Position numbers and translations under genes: made by a program
The notes under the pieces: model-generated
The model's database searches: none
Told to the model about the DNA's origin: nothing
The model's input: the letters and a program-made list of their open reading frames with translations, nothing else
In this document: positions 7,642-14,868 of the stretch, piece after piece
Layout of the letters: each line of letters begins with the position of its first letter
Position numbering within the stretch: the stretch's first letter is position 1
DNA from: Actinomycetes bacterium
GTDB lineage: Bacteria > Actinomycetota > Acidimicrobiia > Acidimicrobiales > RAAP-2
Assembly (NCBI GenBank): GCA_021791145.1
Contig: JAJYXE010000023.1
Location: forward strand, 1-27,309
Direction of reading: 5' to 3'
DNA length: 27,309 bases

Positions 7642-8924
7642 GCGATCGCGCCAGCGCCATCCGGAGCGCGCGCCTCGGCTCAGGCGTCCGGCTCGTCACC
7701 GAGACCATGCCCGACGTCCGCTCGGTCGCGGTCGGCTTCTGGGTGGGAACGGGCTCGCGCGACGAGCCTCAAGAGCTGGCCGGTGCGTCCCACTTCCTGG
7801 AGCACCTGCTGTTCAAGGGCACGCCCCGACGTTCGGCCGCCGCGATCGCCGAGGCCCTCGACGAGGTCGGTGGCGATTGCAACGCGTTCACGACGAAGGA
7901 GTACACGGCTTTCTACGTCCGGCTGCTCTCCGAGCACCTGCACCTCGGCCTCGGCATTCTCGGCGACATCATGGACGACCCTTCGCTGGACGACAGGGAC
8001 GTCGACGCCGAGCGGACCGTCATCCTCGACGAGATCCTGATGCACGCAGACGAGCCCGCCGATCTCGCCGCGGAGGCGGCGATGGCTGCCCTGTACCCCG
8101 GCCACCCGCTCGGCCGGGACACGCTCGGGACGAAGGACTCCGTCAGCGCCACCAGATCGTCGGCCATCAGACGGTTCTTCGAGGAGCACTATCGTCCCGC
8201 CAACGTCGTCGTCTCGGTCGCTGGAGACTGCCGCCACGACGAGATCGCCGAGGCGCTGGAGCAGCGGTTTTCGGCACGGCCCGGCGGTGGCGCACCGGTA
8301 CGTGCCCCGGCGGGGCCGGATGTGGAGCCCCTGGTCGTCCTGCGCCGCGCCACCGAGCAGGCCCATCTCGTGCTCGGGATGCGATCGGTGTCGCGCTTCG
8401 ACGAGCGCCGCTGGCCGCTCGGGGTGCTCAACGTCGTGCTCGGGGGCGGGCTCTCGAGCCGGCTGTTCCAGAAGGTGCGAGAAGAGCGCGGCCTTGCTTA
8501 CTCGATCTGGTCGGAACGCAGCGTCTTCTACGACACCGGCTGCATGACCGTGTCGGTCGGCACGGCTCCCGCGCACGTCGACGAGGTGCTGCGCATCGTC
8601 ACCGGAGAGATCGAGGAGCTTGCCGAGCACGGCATCACGCAACGTGAGCTCGAGGTCGCCAAGGGCAACCTCCGCGCCGAGACGCTACTCTCGTGCGAGG
8701 ACTCGGGCGCGAGGATGAGCCGGCTCGGGGCCTCGGTGCTCCTCTACGACCGTGCGTGGACGATCGACGAGGTACTCGCGCGCATCGATGCCGTAGATGC
8801 TGACGCGGTCAAGGACGTCGCGCGCACGCTGGCGGTGGCACCCCGCACCTTGGCAGCGGTAGGACCGTTCGACGCCGATGCGTTCGACGGCACCGGGCTA
8901 GGGCTGGCGGGCCGGGCCGCCTGA
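7638..8924 (+). CDS. M16 family zinc metallopeptidase
   Basis: Processing-peptidase-like zinc protease (pitrilysin/insulinase clan), the gene that commonly follows pnp in actinobacteria (pepR in Mycobacterium). The product is 428 aa. The inverted zinc motif HFLEH gives H52, E55 and H56, and the third ligand E132 lies in LDEIL, 76 residues further, the usual spacing. The C-terminal half carries the substrate-binding inactive domain, including a GGGLSSRLFQKVREERGLAYS block characteristic of M16B proteins. The GTG overlaps the pnp stop, implying translational coupling. The native substrate is not known; all catalytic residues are intact. Confidence 0.93.
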   Translation: MSDRASAIRSARLGSGVRLVTETMPDVRSVAVGFWVGTGSRDEPQELAGASHFLEHLLFKGTPRRSAAAIAEALDEVGGDCNAFTTKEYTAFYVRLLSEHLHLGLGILGDIMDDPSLDDRDVDAERTVILDEILMHADEPADLAAEAAMAALYPGHPLGRDTLGTKDSVSATRSSAIRRFFEEHYRPANVVVSVAGDCRHDEIAEALEQRFSARPGGGAPVRAPAGPDVEPLVVLRRATEQAHLVLGMRSVSRFDERRWPLGVLNVVLGGGLSSRLFQKVREERGLAYSIWSERSVFYDTGCMTVSVGTAPAHVDEVLRIVTGEIEELAEHGITQRELEVAKGNLRAETLLSCEDSGARMSRLGASVLLYDRAWTIDEVLARIDAVDADAVKDVARTLAVAPRTLAAVGPFDADAFDGTGLGLAGRAA

Positions 8925-8947
8925 GAGGACGCCGAGGCGGGCATCGC

Positions 8948-11900
8948 ATGCCGCCCCCCGGTGTGCAGCCGACACAGCCGAGCTCGCCGCCTCGGCACGC
9001 CGACGGCGCCGCAGGCATGCCCGCCCGTGGCCGGCCCGGTACCCGTCTGGGGTCGTGGCGAGCTCCGGCCGGCGCTGTCGGGACGAGGAAGAAGAAGCAC
9101 GGGGCCGGTGACGCCGGCGTGCTTTGCGGCAGGGGGCGGTTGTGGCTGTCGTCGCCTGACGGGAGAGCCGTTGCCGTGCTCGTCATCGTGCCGCTGCTCC
9201 TCTTCGCGGTGCCTGCCGCCTTCGGGCATCCTGCGATCACGGGGGACAACCTCATCCAGAACTTCCCCTTACGCGTCCTCACCGGCCGTCAACTCCGTCA
9301 GGGCCACCTGCCGCTGTGGAATCCCTACATCTGGTCGGGGAGCCCGCTGCTCGGCGGTCTGAACTCGGGCTCCTTCTACCCGTTCACCTTCTTCTTCGCG
9401 GTGCTCGCGCCGGTTGCGGCGTTCGTCGTCAACCTTCTCGGGGTCTACTGGGCTGGCGGACTCGGGATGTACGCACTCTGTCGTCAGTACCGGCTGCGTC
9501 CAGTCGCGAGCTTTCTCGGTGCGTTCACGTACGCCTTCTTCGGCACGATGTCGGGGCAGCTCGTCCACCTCGGGGTGATCCAGGGGATGGGGTGGATGCC
9601 TCTCTTCGTGCTCGCGCTGCTTCGGCTCTCATGGATCGTCCTGGGCACCGGACCGGTGCAGGATGACGCACGACGGGGCGTTGCGGAGGTCGATCTCCGT
9701 GCGGATGACACCGGCGTGGAGCGCGCGGGCGGCGGGGAGCGCGCGGGCGGCGGGGAGGGAGGGGACGGCGTGGAGCGCGCGGGCGGCGGGGAGGGAGGGG
9801 ACGGCGTGGGCGTGCCGGCGCTGCCTGCGGCGGCACCCCGGTCGAGTCCCTGGCCGTGGGTCGCGTTGCTCGCGGTGATCGTGGGGCTGGAGGCGCTCAC
9901 GGGCGAGCCGCGGGCCATGGTCGAGACGGAGGTCGTCGGTGTGGTGGTCGCCGCCTGGGTCCTGCTGCGCCCGTACCCCTGGCGGTCCCCTCGGTTCGCA
10001 CAGCGCGCCCGGCTGTTGGGCTACGTGGTGATTGGTGGAGTCTGGGGAGTGATGCTCGCGGCGGCAGAGCTTGCGCCGGGCTGGACCTTCATCAAGGCGT
10101 CGCAGCGCGCGGTCGAGACCTACCAATTCTTCGGCAGCGGGTCACTGCGCCCGTCCTGGTCATTGCTCCTCCTCGTGCCGGACCTCTTCGGTGGGGCCGG
10201 CCACTTCGGCTCGGTCCGGTACTTCAACGGCTACAACCTTCCCGAGGTGACCGGCTACGTCGGGCTCCTCCCTTTGGGAGCGACGCTTGCTCTCCTTGCG
10301 TCTTCCTTCGGCCGTCGCCGCGCTCCCCGCTCTGCGGACTGGGGAATGTGGCTCGCGCTCGGCGGCCTCGGTCTTCTTCTCGTGTGGGGCTCGTTCACCC
10401 CGCTCGGCCATGTCTGGGCGGCTGTCCCGCTCCTCGGCAAGACGCGCCTGCAGAGCCGCAACCTCGAGATCGTGGACCTCGCCCTCGCGGTCCTGTTCGC
10501 GTTCTGGGCGGATCTCGCGTTGGGGAGGCGGACGGCAGCTGCGACGACCGGCCGTGTCATCGCGCCGGGCCCGTCCTCGTGGCACTCATGGAGCGGTCGC
10601 CCTCAACAGCTCGGGCGCCGCCGGTGGCGTGGGCGCCTTCTCTCGCGGGGCCCCGACCGGTCCCAGGAGCGAGGCCCCGACCGGTCCCATGAGGGGGGCC
10701 CCGTTCGGCTCCTCGAGTGGCTTCCCGCGCTCCCCGCCGCCGCGGCAATCGTGCTGTGTGCGGTCACGCTCGCCGCACCGCTGCCCGTCGAGGAGTGGTT
10801 GCACGCGAGCCCGTCGGGAGCCGCGCTCGCCCGCGGGCTGTGGCCGTGGTTCCTCGCTCAGGCGGTGGTGGCAGCCGGCATGGTCGCGCTCGTCGCCCGA
10901 TGGAGCCGGTTCGGGGCGCGAGCGCGCCGGCGCCTCCTCGTCAGCCTCGTGGTCGCGGACTTCGCGTTCTTCGGGCTCGCCACGTCGACAGTGCTCGCGC
11001 CGGTCCCAACGCGATTGGAGCCGACGCACTCGGCGGCAGCAGCGGTGCTCGGGACCAACGGACGGTTCGCCATCGTCAACACGACAGTGACCCACCTCTT
11101 CACATTGGACACGATCGGACAACCAGATTTGAACGCCTTCACCCGGCTCGAGAGCGTCCAAGGGTACGGGTCGATCCTGTCCGACCGCTACGGTGCCGCG
11201 ACGGGCTCGCACGAGCTGGACACGCTCAGCGCCTGTGCGCTCGAGTCGGGACGGTTCCACGCGCTTCGCCTCACGACGCTCCTCGCGAGCCCTGGGGACC
11301 TGGCGGTGCGCGTAGGCCCGCGTACGACGGTGCGAGCTCCGAGCTCCTCTGCGTGTCCCCAAGCGCCGCGGCCGGGAAGCGCGCATCGTCGCGCCTTCTA
11401 TCTCGGCTCGCCGGTGGCGCTCCGGTCGGTGACACTCGTGAAGACCGGCGCATCGCAGACACGAGGCGCACCGGTGGTGGACGTCGTCGCCCCCGGCGGT
11501 GGGGTCCGCCGCCCCAGGGAGACCGTGCGCCGGACGGCGGGTGGCTGGTCGGTCAGGTTCGACACGCCCATCACTGCAGCGGGCATCGTGGTCGAAGGGC
11601 CTGCACGCGAGATCGCCGACAACTCGACCGTGCGGAGCGTGTCGGGAGCCCGGTGGGCGCTCGACGGGAGGTTCCAGGACGCGATCGACACCTCGACCTG
11701 GCGGTTCGCCGGAACCTTCGCCCACACGTTTGGCATCTTCCGCCGGACGGCACCTCCGCCCCCGCCGGTGTGGCTCGTGCCCGCGACCGCCGGTTCGTCG
11801 GTGCACCAGCTCTCGGCTCCTGACTGGGGCGGCGCGACGGATCGGGTCGTCGCACGTCGCCCCGTGACCGTCGTCTGGAGCGAGTCGTACCTCCCAGGCT

Positions 11901-12277
11901 GGCATGCAACGCTCGTCCCGGCGAACGACACCAACGGACGACAGGACAGGTCGCTGTCGCTCGTCGTCTACCGCCGCGGCCTCCTGCAGGCTGTCGAGGT
12001 GCCGGCAGGTGCGTGGATCCTCACGTTCCACTACCGTCCGCCCCTGCTCACGTTGGGGATGGCAGGTTCTGTCGCGGCTGTCGCAGGGTTCCTCCTTCTT
12101 CTGGTCGTGTTGGTCGCTTCGCGGTGGAGAAGGAGGGGGCGGAGGGGGCAAGCCTCGGAACAGCCGGTTCCGGCCTTCGCTGCGGAGAGCGCAGAGCCTT
12201 CGGAGGGCGGGCATCAGCTGGCGAGGACACCGAGCGGGGCGCGGCCCTCCCCGGGCGCCAGTCAGGCCAGCCGATAG
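8948..12277 (+). CDS. YfhO-type multispanning membrane protein
   Basis: Large polytopic membrane protein (1109 aa) resembling the YfhO family, whose members resemble glycosyltransferase-type membrane enzymes and in some firmicutes act on teichoic acid; the activity of this one is unknown. The N-terminal part has LWNPYIWSGSPLLGG (about residues 122-136), a family hallmark in the first extracytoplasmic loop. I count about 12-13 hydrophobic segments, the last near residues 1035-1058. The C-terminal domain has SESYLPGWHATLVP and EVPAGAWILTFHYRPP, matching the YPGW and VPAG motifs of YfhO. Two low-complexity inserts (9715-9815 and 10649-10720) sit in presumed loops. The first ~60 residues before TM1 are poorly conserved, so the start could lie at the next Met; GAGGCGGG precedes ATG 8948. 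Confidence 0.8.
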   Translation: MPPPGVQPTQPSSPPRHADGAAGMPARGRPGTRLGSWRAPAGAVGTRKKKHGAGDAGVLCGRGRLWLSSPDGRAVAVLVIVPLLLFAVPAAFGHPAITGDNLIQNFPLRVLTGRQLRQGHLPLWNPYIWSGSPLLGGLNSGSFYPFTFFFAVLAPVAAFVVNLLGVYWAGGLGMYALCRQYRLRPVASFLGAFTYAFFGTMSGQLVHLGVIQGMGWMPLFVLALLRLSWIVLGTGPVQDDARRGVAEVDLRADDTGVERAGGGERAGGGEGGDGVERAGGGEGGDGVGVPALPAAAPRSSPWPWVALLAVIVGLEALTGEPRAMVETEVVGVVVAAWVLLRPYPWRSPRFAQRARLLGYVVIGGVWGVMLAAAELAPGWTFIKASQRAVETYQFFGSGSLRPSWSLLLLVPDLFGGAGHFGSVRYFNGYNLPEVTGYVGLLPLGATLALLASSFGRRRAPRSADWGMWLALGGLGLLLVWGSFTPLGHVWAAVPLLGKTRLQSRNLEIVDLALAVLFAFWADLALGRRTAAATTGRVIAPGPSSWHSWSGRPQQLGRRRWRGRLLSRGPDRSQERGPDRSHEGGPVRLLEWLPALPAAAAIVLCAVTLAAPLPVEEWLHASPSGAALARGLWPWFLAQAVVAAGMVALVARWSRFGARARRRLLVSLVVADFAFFGLATSTVLAPVPTRLEPTHSAAAAVLGTNGRFAIVNTTVTHLFTLDTIGQPDLNAFTRLESVQGYGSILSDRYGAATGSHELDTLSACALESGRFHALRLTTLLASPGDLAVRVGPRTTVRAPSSSACPQAPRPGSAHRRAFYLGSPVALRSVTLVKTGASQTRGAPVVDVVAPGGGVRRPRETVRRTAGGWSVRFDTPITAAGIVVEGPAREIADNSTVRSVSGARWALDGRFQDAIDTSTWRFAGTFAHTFGIFRRTAPPPPPVWLVPATAGSSVHQLSAPDWGGATDRVVARRPVTVVWSESYLPGWHATLVPANDTNGRQDRSLSLVVYRRGLLQAVEVPAGAWILTFHYRPPLLTLGMAGSVAAVAGFLLLLVVLVASRWRRRGRRGQASEQPVPAFAAESAEPSEGGHQLARTPSGARPSPGASQASR
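9715..9815 (+). repeat. Nested 36-bp repeat in the YfhO-type gene
   Basis: A Gly/Glu/Arg-rich stretch built from the module GTGGAGCGCGCGGGCGGC and a following GGGGAGGGAGGGGACGGC, giving VERAGGG and EGGDG repeats. Full units are 36 bp and there is an extra partial GAGCGCGCGGGCGGC copy. It expands a loop between hydrophobic segments. Confidence 0.75.
10649..10720 (+). repeat. 24-bp tandem repeat in the YfhO-type gene
   Basis: Units start at 10649, 10673 and 10697; each begins GGCCCCG, and the first two share GGCCCCGACCGGTCCCA. They encode GPDRSQER, GPDRSHEG and the diverged GPVRLLEW. In frame, in a presumed cytoplasmic loop. Confidence 0.7.
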
Positions 12278-12280
12278 CGT
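12275..12280 (+). promoter_or_regulatory. Candidate -10 element for leaderless dapB
   Basis: TAGCGT ends 7 nt before the dapB GTG (12288) and overlaps the stop codon (TAG) of the preceding gene. No ribosome-binding site is visible, which fits leaderless initiation. Confidence 0.45.
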
Positions 12281-12287
12281 TGCCGCA

Positions 12288-13154
12288 GTGATACGAGTGG
12301 GGGTCGTCGGCGCAGCGGGGAGGATGGGTCGTGAGATCTGCCGGGCGGTGCAGGAGGCGGAGGACCTCACGCTGGCGGCCGCCGTCGACCCCGCGTTCGC
12401 GCGGCAAGTGCAGCAGGGGGCCGGGTCGGACGCCGGGACGAAAGCCGGGTCGGGGGCCGGGTCGGAAGCCGGACGCCTCGATGCGGCGAGCGGGCTGGGT
12501 TCAACGGTGGTTTCCAGCGGGATCGACGCGCTTGTCGAGGCGGAGGTCGAGGTGGCGGTCGACTTCACGGTCGCTGAGGCGGCGCGCCGCACGCTGCCTT
12601 GGCTCGCCGAACGGGGGATTCACGCCGTCGTGGGCACGACGGGGCTCGGATCCGAAGACATCGCCAGTGCCGCCGAGGCGTTCTCGCACGGGCGTGCCAA
12701 CGCGGTGATCGCCCCCAACTTTGCGATCGGTGCCGTCCTCCTCATGCGCCTTTGCGAGCTCGCGGCGCCGCTCATGGACGCGGCCGAGATCGTGGAGCTG
12801 CACCATGAAGACAAGCGCGACGCGCCGTCGGGCACCGCGATGCGGACCGCCGCCCGGATCGCTGCCGCCAGAAAGAGCGCGGGCCTCCCAGCCGTTACCG
12901 ACCGGACGACCGAGCTCGTCGTCGACGGCGCACGCGGCGGGGCGGGCCCGGGCGGCGTTCGGCTCCACTCGGTGCGGCTTCCCGGACTGGTGGCCCATCA
13001 AGAGGTGATCTTCGGGGCGCCCGGTCAATCCCTCACCCTCCGCCACGACTCCTACGACCGCCGGTCGTTCATGCCCGGGGTGCTTCTCGCCGTCAGGCGG
13101 GTCGTCGAACGCCCGGGCCTGACCGTCGGCCTCGACGCGCTTCTCGGTTTGTGA
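12288..13154 (+). CDS. dapB: 4-hydroxy-tetrahydrodipicolinate reductase
   Basis: NAD(P)H-dependent second committed step toward diaminopimelate and lysine. The product is 288 aa, longer than the usual ~245-270. The nucleotide-binding motif GAAGRMG is at residues 8-14, the GTTG cofactor region at 117-120, the catalytic HHEDKRDAPSGTA at 172-184 (H172/H173, K176), and a conserved C-terminal block with SFMPGVLLAVR. The extra length is a repeat-encoded Ala-Gly-Ser insert at about 43-70, between the first beta-alpha unit and the next strand. The GTG at 12288 is placed by the Rossmann start IRVGVVG; the frame is open further upstream but unlike DapB. dapA lies 2.9 kb downstream, separated by the regulator/di-iron cassette. 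Confidence 0.96.
   Translation: MIRVGVVGAAGRMGREICRAVQEAEDLTLAAAVDPAFARQVQQGAGSDAGTKAGSGAGSEAGRLDAASGLGSTVVSSGIDALVEAEVEVAVDFTVAEAARRTLPWLAERGIHAVVGTTGLGSEDIASAAEAFSHGRANAVIAPNFAIGAVLLMRLCELAAPLMDAAEIVELHHEDKRDAPSGTAMRTAARIAAARKSAGLPAVTDRTTELVVDGARGGAGPGGVRLHSVRLPGLVAHQEVIFGAPGQSLTLRHDSYDRRSFMPGVLLAVRRVVERPGLTVGLDALLGL
12420..12473 (+). repeat. 12-bp tandem repeat inside dapB
   Basis: Four units of GCCGGGTCGGAC type (12420, 12432, 12444, 12456) and a partial fifth encode AGSD, AGTK, AGSG, AGSE. This accounts for most of the insertion relative to standard DapB. Confidence 0.85.
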
Positions 13155-13157
13155 GCC

Positions 13158-13191
13158 CCGCACGGTGCGGAACGGCGAAGGCGGCTCCGCC
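13158..13191 (+). terminator. Two GC hairpins after dapB
   Basis: CCGCAC-G-GTGCGG (13158-13170) starts 4 nt after the dapB stop, followed by GGCGG-CT-CCGCC (13180-13191). Both are short, GC-rich and lack a U-tract, so termination is plausible but unproven; the first could instead be an operator for the TetR gene downstream. Confidence 0.35.
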
Positions 13192-13230
13192 GGCGACCTG
13201 GGAGGGGGCCAAGGGACCTCCGGCGACGAC

Positions 13231-13286
13231 TCTGGAGAGACCGTGACCTCTGGAGAGAGACCGTGACCTCTGGAGAGACCGTGACG
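13231..13286 (+). repeat. Triplicated ribosome-binding/start module before TetR 1
   Basis: Three copies of TCTGGAGAGACCGTGAC; the middle one carries an extra GA (spacings 18 and 20 bp). Each contains a purine-rich GGAGAG followed by GTG (13243, 13263, 13281). The GTGs at 13263 and 13281 are in frame with the regulator; the one at 13243 is not. Confidence 0.85.
13243..13266 (+). other. Possible 7-codon leader ORF coupled to TetR 1
   Basis: GTG 13243 opens a short frame encoding MTSGERP that ends at TGA 13264-13266. That stop overlaps the preferred TetR 1 start GTG 13263 as GTGA, the same overlap used by coupled gene pairs elsewhere in the window. It exists because of the 2-bp insertion in the middle repeat. 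Translation is not demonstrated. Confidence 0.3.
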
Positions 13287-13871
13287 GAGGGGAACGAGCA
13301 CGGGACTCGACTGCGCATCCTCCAAGCCGCGTACGAGTGCGTCGCCCGCTGGGGATTCTCCAAGACGACTGTCGAGGATGCCGGGCGTGGGGCGCGAGTG
13401 TCGCGTGCCACCGTCTACCGGTACTTCCCTGGCGGTCGCGAAGAGCTCCTCTCCGCGGTCGTCGCATGGGAGAACGCCCGGTTCTTCGCCCGCCTCTACG
13501 AAGAGGTGCGGGAGGCATCGACGCTCGAAGAAGTGATGGAGCTGGGCCTCGTGTTCGCGCACCGGGACATCCGGGATCACGACGTGCTCCAGCGGGTGCT
13601 GGACACCGAGCCAGAGCTGCTGCTGCCGAAGCTGACGGTGGAGGCCGAGGGAACTCAGAGGATGATCGCCGCCTTCCTCGAGCCGTACCTCTTCCGTGAG
13701 CGGCTCGCTCCCGGCGTCGTGGTGAGCGAGGCAGCCGACTTCCTCGCCCGCATGGCGCTGTCGTACATCTCTGCACCTGGGCGGTGGGACCTCGCCGACC
13801 GCGGGCAGGTCTCGCGCCTGGTGCGCGGGGAATTGCTGGGAGGCATTCTGCTGCCTGCCTCCCACGGCTGA
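13263..13871 (+). CDS. TetR family transcriptional regulator 1
   Basis: DNA-binding regulator of 202 aa; ligand and target unknown. The N-terminal helix-turn-helix is clear: RILQAAYECVARWGFSKTTV, then RGARVSRATVYRYF with PGGREELL in place of the usual short turn after the recognition helix. The C-terminal ligand domain has no recognisable signature but aligns along its length with the next regulator, including ALSYISAPG versus VVSYLSCP. GTG 13263 is favoured over GTG 13281 because GGAGAG lies at 5-nt spacing. It heads an accessory cassette between dapB and dapA; the next regulator begins 218 bp downstream with its own promoter. It probably controls itself, the neighbouring promoter, or both (inference). 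Confidence 0.88.
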   Translation: MTSGETVTEGNEHGTRLRILQAAYECVARWGFSKTTVEDAGRGARVSRATVYRYFPGGREELLSAVVAWENARFFARLYEEVREASTLEEVMELGLVFAHRDIRDHDVLQRVLDTEPELLLPKLTVEAEGTQRMIAAFLEPYLFRERLAPGVVVSEAADFLARMALSYISAPGRWDLADRGQVSRLVRGELLGGILLPASHG

Positions 13872-13889
13872 CGCAGGGCCGACTGTATG

Positions 13890-13921
13890 GGATGCAATCC
13901 CGCCGAGCGGATGCAACCCCG
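13890..13921 (+). repeat. Paired GGATGCAAYCCCG motif
   Basis: GGATGCAATCCCG (13890-13902) and GGATGCAACCCCG (13909-13921) match at 12 of 13 bases with starts 19 bp apart. The first overlaps the inverted repeat GGGAT-GCA-ATCCC (13889-13901) and the second runs into ACCCCG-T-CGGGGT (13916-13928). This may be a regulator-binding pair or the end of the TetR 1 transcript. Confidence 0.5.
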
Positions 13922-13934
13922 TCGGGGTGCGGCA

Positions 13935-14060
13935 GCCCGATCGACACAGCCCGATCGACACAGCCCGATCGACACAGCCCGATCGACACAGCCCGATCGA
14001 CACAGCCCGATCGACACAGCCTGATTGACACAACTTGGTCTGACACGGCCCCATTGACAA
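13935..14060 (+). repeat. 14-bp tandem array upstream of TetR 2
   Basis: GCCCGATCGACACA is repeated six times exactly (13935-14018), a seventh copy has two changes (14019-14032), and two more degenerate copies reach 14060. The last contains the consensus -35 hexamer TTGACA. The units are contiguous with no spacers, so this is not a CRISPR array. Confidence 0.93.
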
Positions 14061-14083
14061 TGAGACACGGAGCGACTTACCGT
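14054..14083 (+). promoter_or_regulatory. Promoter of the TetR 2 / di-iron operon
   Basis: TTGACA (14054-14059), an 18-bp spacer and TACCGT (14078-14083, TANNNT class) make the best -35/-10 pair in the window. The -10 ends 6 nt before GTG 14090, which is in frame with TetR 2. Confidence 0.7.
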
Positions 14084-14091
14084 TTCATTGT
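14057..14091. promoter_or_regulatory. Candidate TetR operator overlapping the promoter
   Basis: ACAATGAGAC (14057-14066) and GTTTCATTGT (14082-14091) form an inverted repeat with one mismatch and a 15-bp gap. The arms cover the end of the -35 and the -10/start region, where bound repressor would block RNA polymerase. Position and symmetry fit autoregulation by TetR 1 or TetR 2. Confidence 0.6.
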
Positions 14092-14842
14092 GCGGCCCTC
14101 GTCCTCGTTGTGGACCTCCGAGCCGTGGCACGCCGGCGGAGAGCCGCTTCGTCCCGTCGTCAGCCACTTGGGCATGGACGACAGGAGCTCATCTCGCGTG
14201 CGGATCGTCGATGCTGCCCTGCGCTGCATTCCCCGATGCGGGCTCTACAAGACCACCCTGGACGAGGTTGCTCGAGAAGCCGGCATCTCCCGCGCGACCC
14301 TGTATCGCCTCTTTCCCGGCGGCAAGGAGGCGGTGGTGCGCGCCGTCGTCGAGACCGAGACCGCGCGGCTCTTCTCCGACCTCGGCGCGGCAATGGGAGA
14401 GGCTCGGGACCTTGAAGAGCTCCTCGTCGTCGCCATCGTGGGCGCCGCTCAGCGGCTCTCCTCTCACCCCGCGCTCACGTATCTCCTCCGGCACGAGCCG
14501 GGTGCAGTGCTGCCCCATCTCGCGTTCGGGGGGCTCGACCGCGTGTTGACCGCCGCCGCCGCCTTCTCGGCTCCGTTCCTGGGTCGCTGGCTCGACCCCG
14601 ATGACGCGGCGCGCGCCGCCGAGTGGGCGGCACGCATCGTCGTCTCCTACCTCTCCTGCCCGCGCGAAGGGCTCGAGCTCACGGACCCGATCGCCGTCCG
14701 CGGCTTGGTCTCGTCGTTCGTCGTCCCCGGCATCCAGGCGCTTGTCCAGGAGAAGGCGCTCGTCCAGGAGAAGGTGCTCGCAGAAGAGCAGGCGCATGCC
14801 CTGGCGCATGCCCTGGCGCAGGACCCGTCGGGGAGCCCATGA
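14090..14842 (+). CDS. TetR family transcriptional regulator 2
   Basis: DNA-binding regulator, paralogue of the preceding TetR protein; ligand unknown. The HTH is RIVDAALRCIPRCGLYKTTL plus REAGISRATLYRLF, again followed by PGGKEAVV. The C-terminal domain keeps the same layout as TetR 1. The C-terminus has repeats LVQEKALVQEK and AHALAHALA (18-bp and 12-bp DNA repeats), probably helical or disordered. I place the start at GTG 14090 (250 aa): a TANNNT -10 ends 6 nt before it, and the codons from 14090 to 14173 have about 90% G/C at third positions, whereas the frame just upstream does not. The conventional alternative is ATG 14174 (222 aa), which has no clear ribosome-binding site. The stop lies 26 bp before the chosen start of the di-iron gene, so they form an operon. 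Confidence 0.85.
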   Translation: MRPSSSLWTSEPWHAGGEPLRPVVSHLGMDDRSSSRVRIVDAALRCIPRCGLYKTTLDEVAREAGISRATLYRLFPGGKEAVVRAVVETETARLFSDLGAAMGEARDLEELLVVAIVGAAQRLSSHPALTYLLRHEPGAVLPHLAFGGLDRVLTAAAAFSAPFLGRWLDPDDAARAAEWAARIVVSYLSCPREGLELTDPIAVRGLVSSFVVPGIQALVQEKALVQEKVLAEEQAHALAHALAQDPSGSP

Positions 14843-14868
14843 CGAGGGAAGGAAAGGAACGAGTCGCG

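Noticed and set aside
13935..14046. 14-bp direct repeats as a CRISPR array
   Set aside because: The units are contiguous with no spacers, far shorter than CRISPR repeats, and no cas genes are nearby.
13784..14089. Extension of TetR 2 to ATG 13784
   Set aside because: It would translate the 14-bp array, the promoter and the end of TetR 1, and third-position G/C is low just before 14090.
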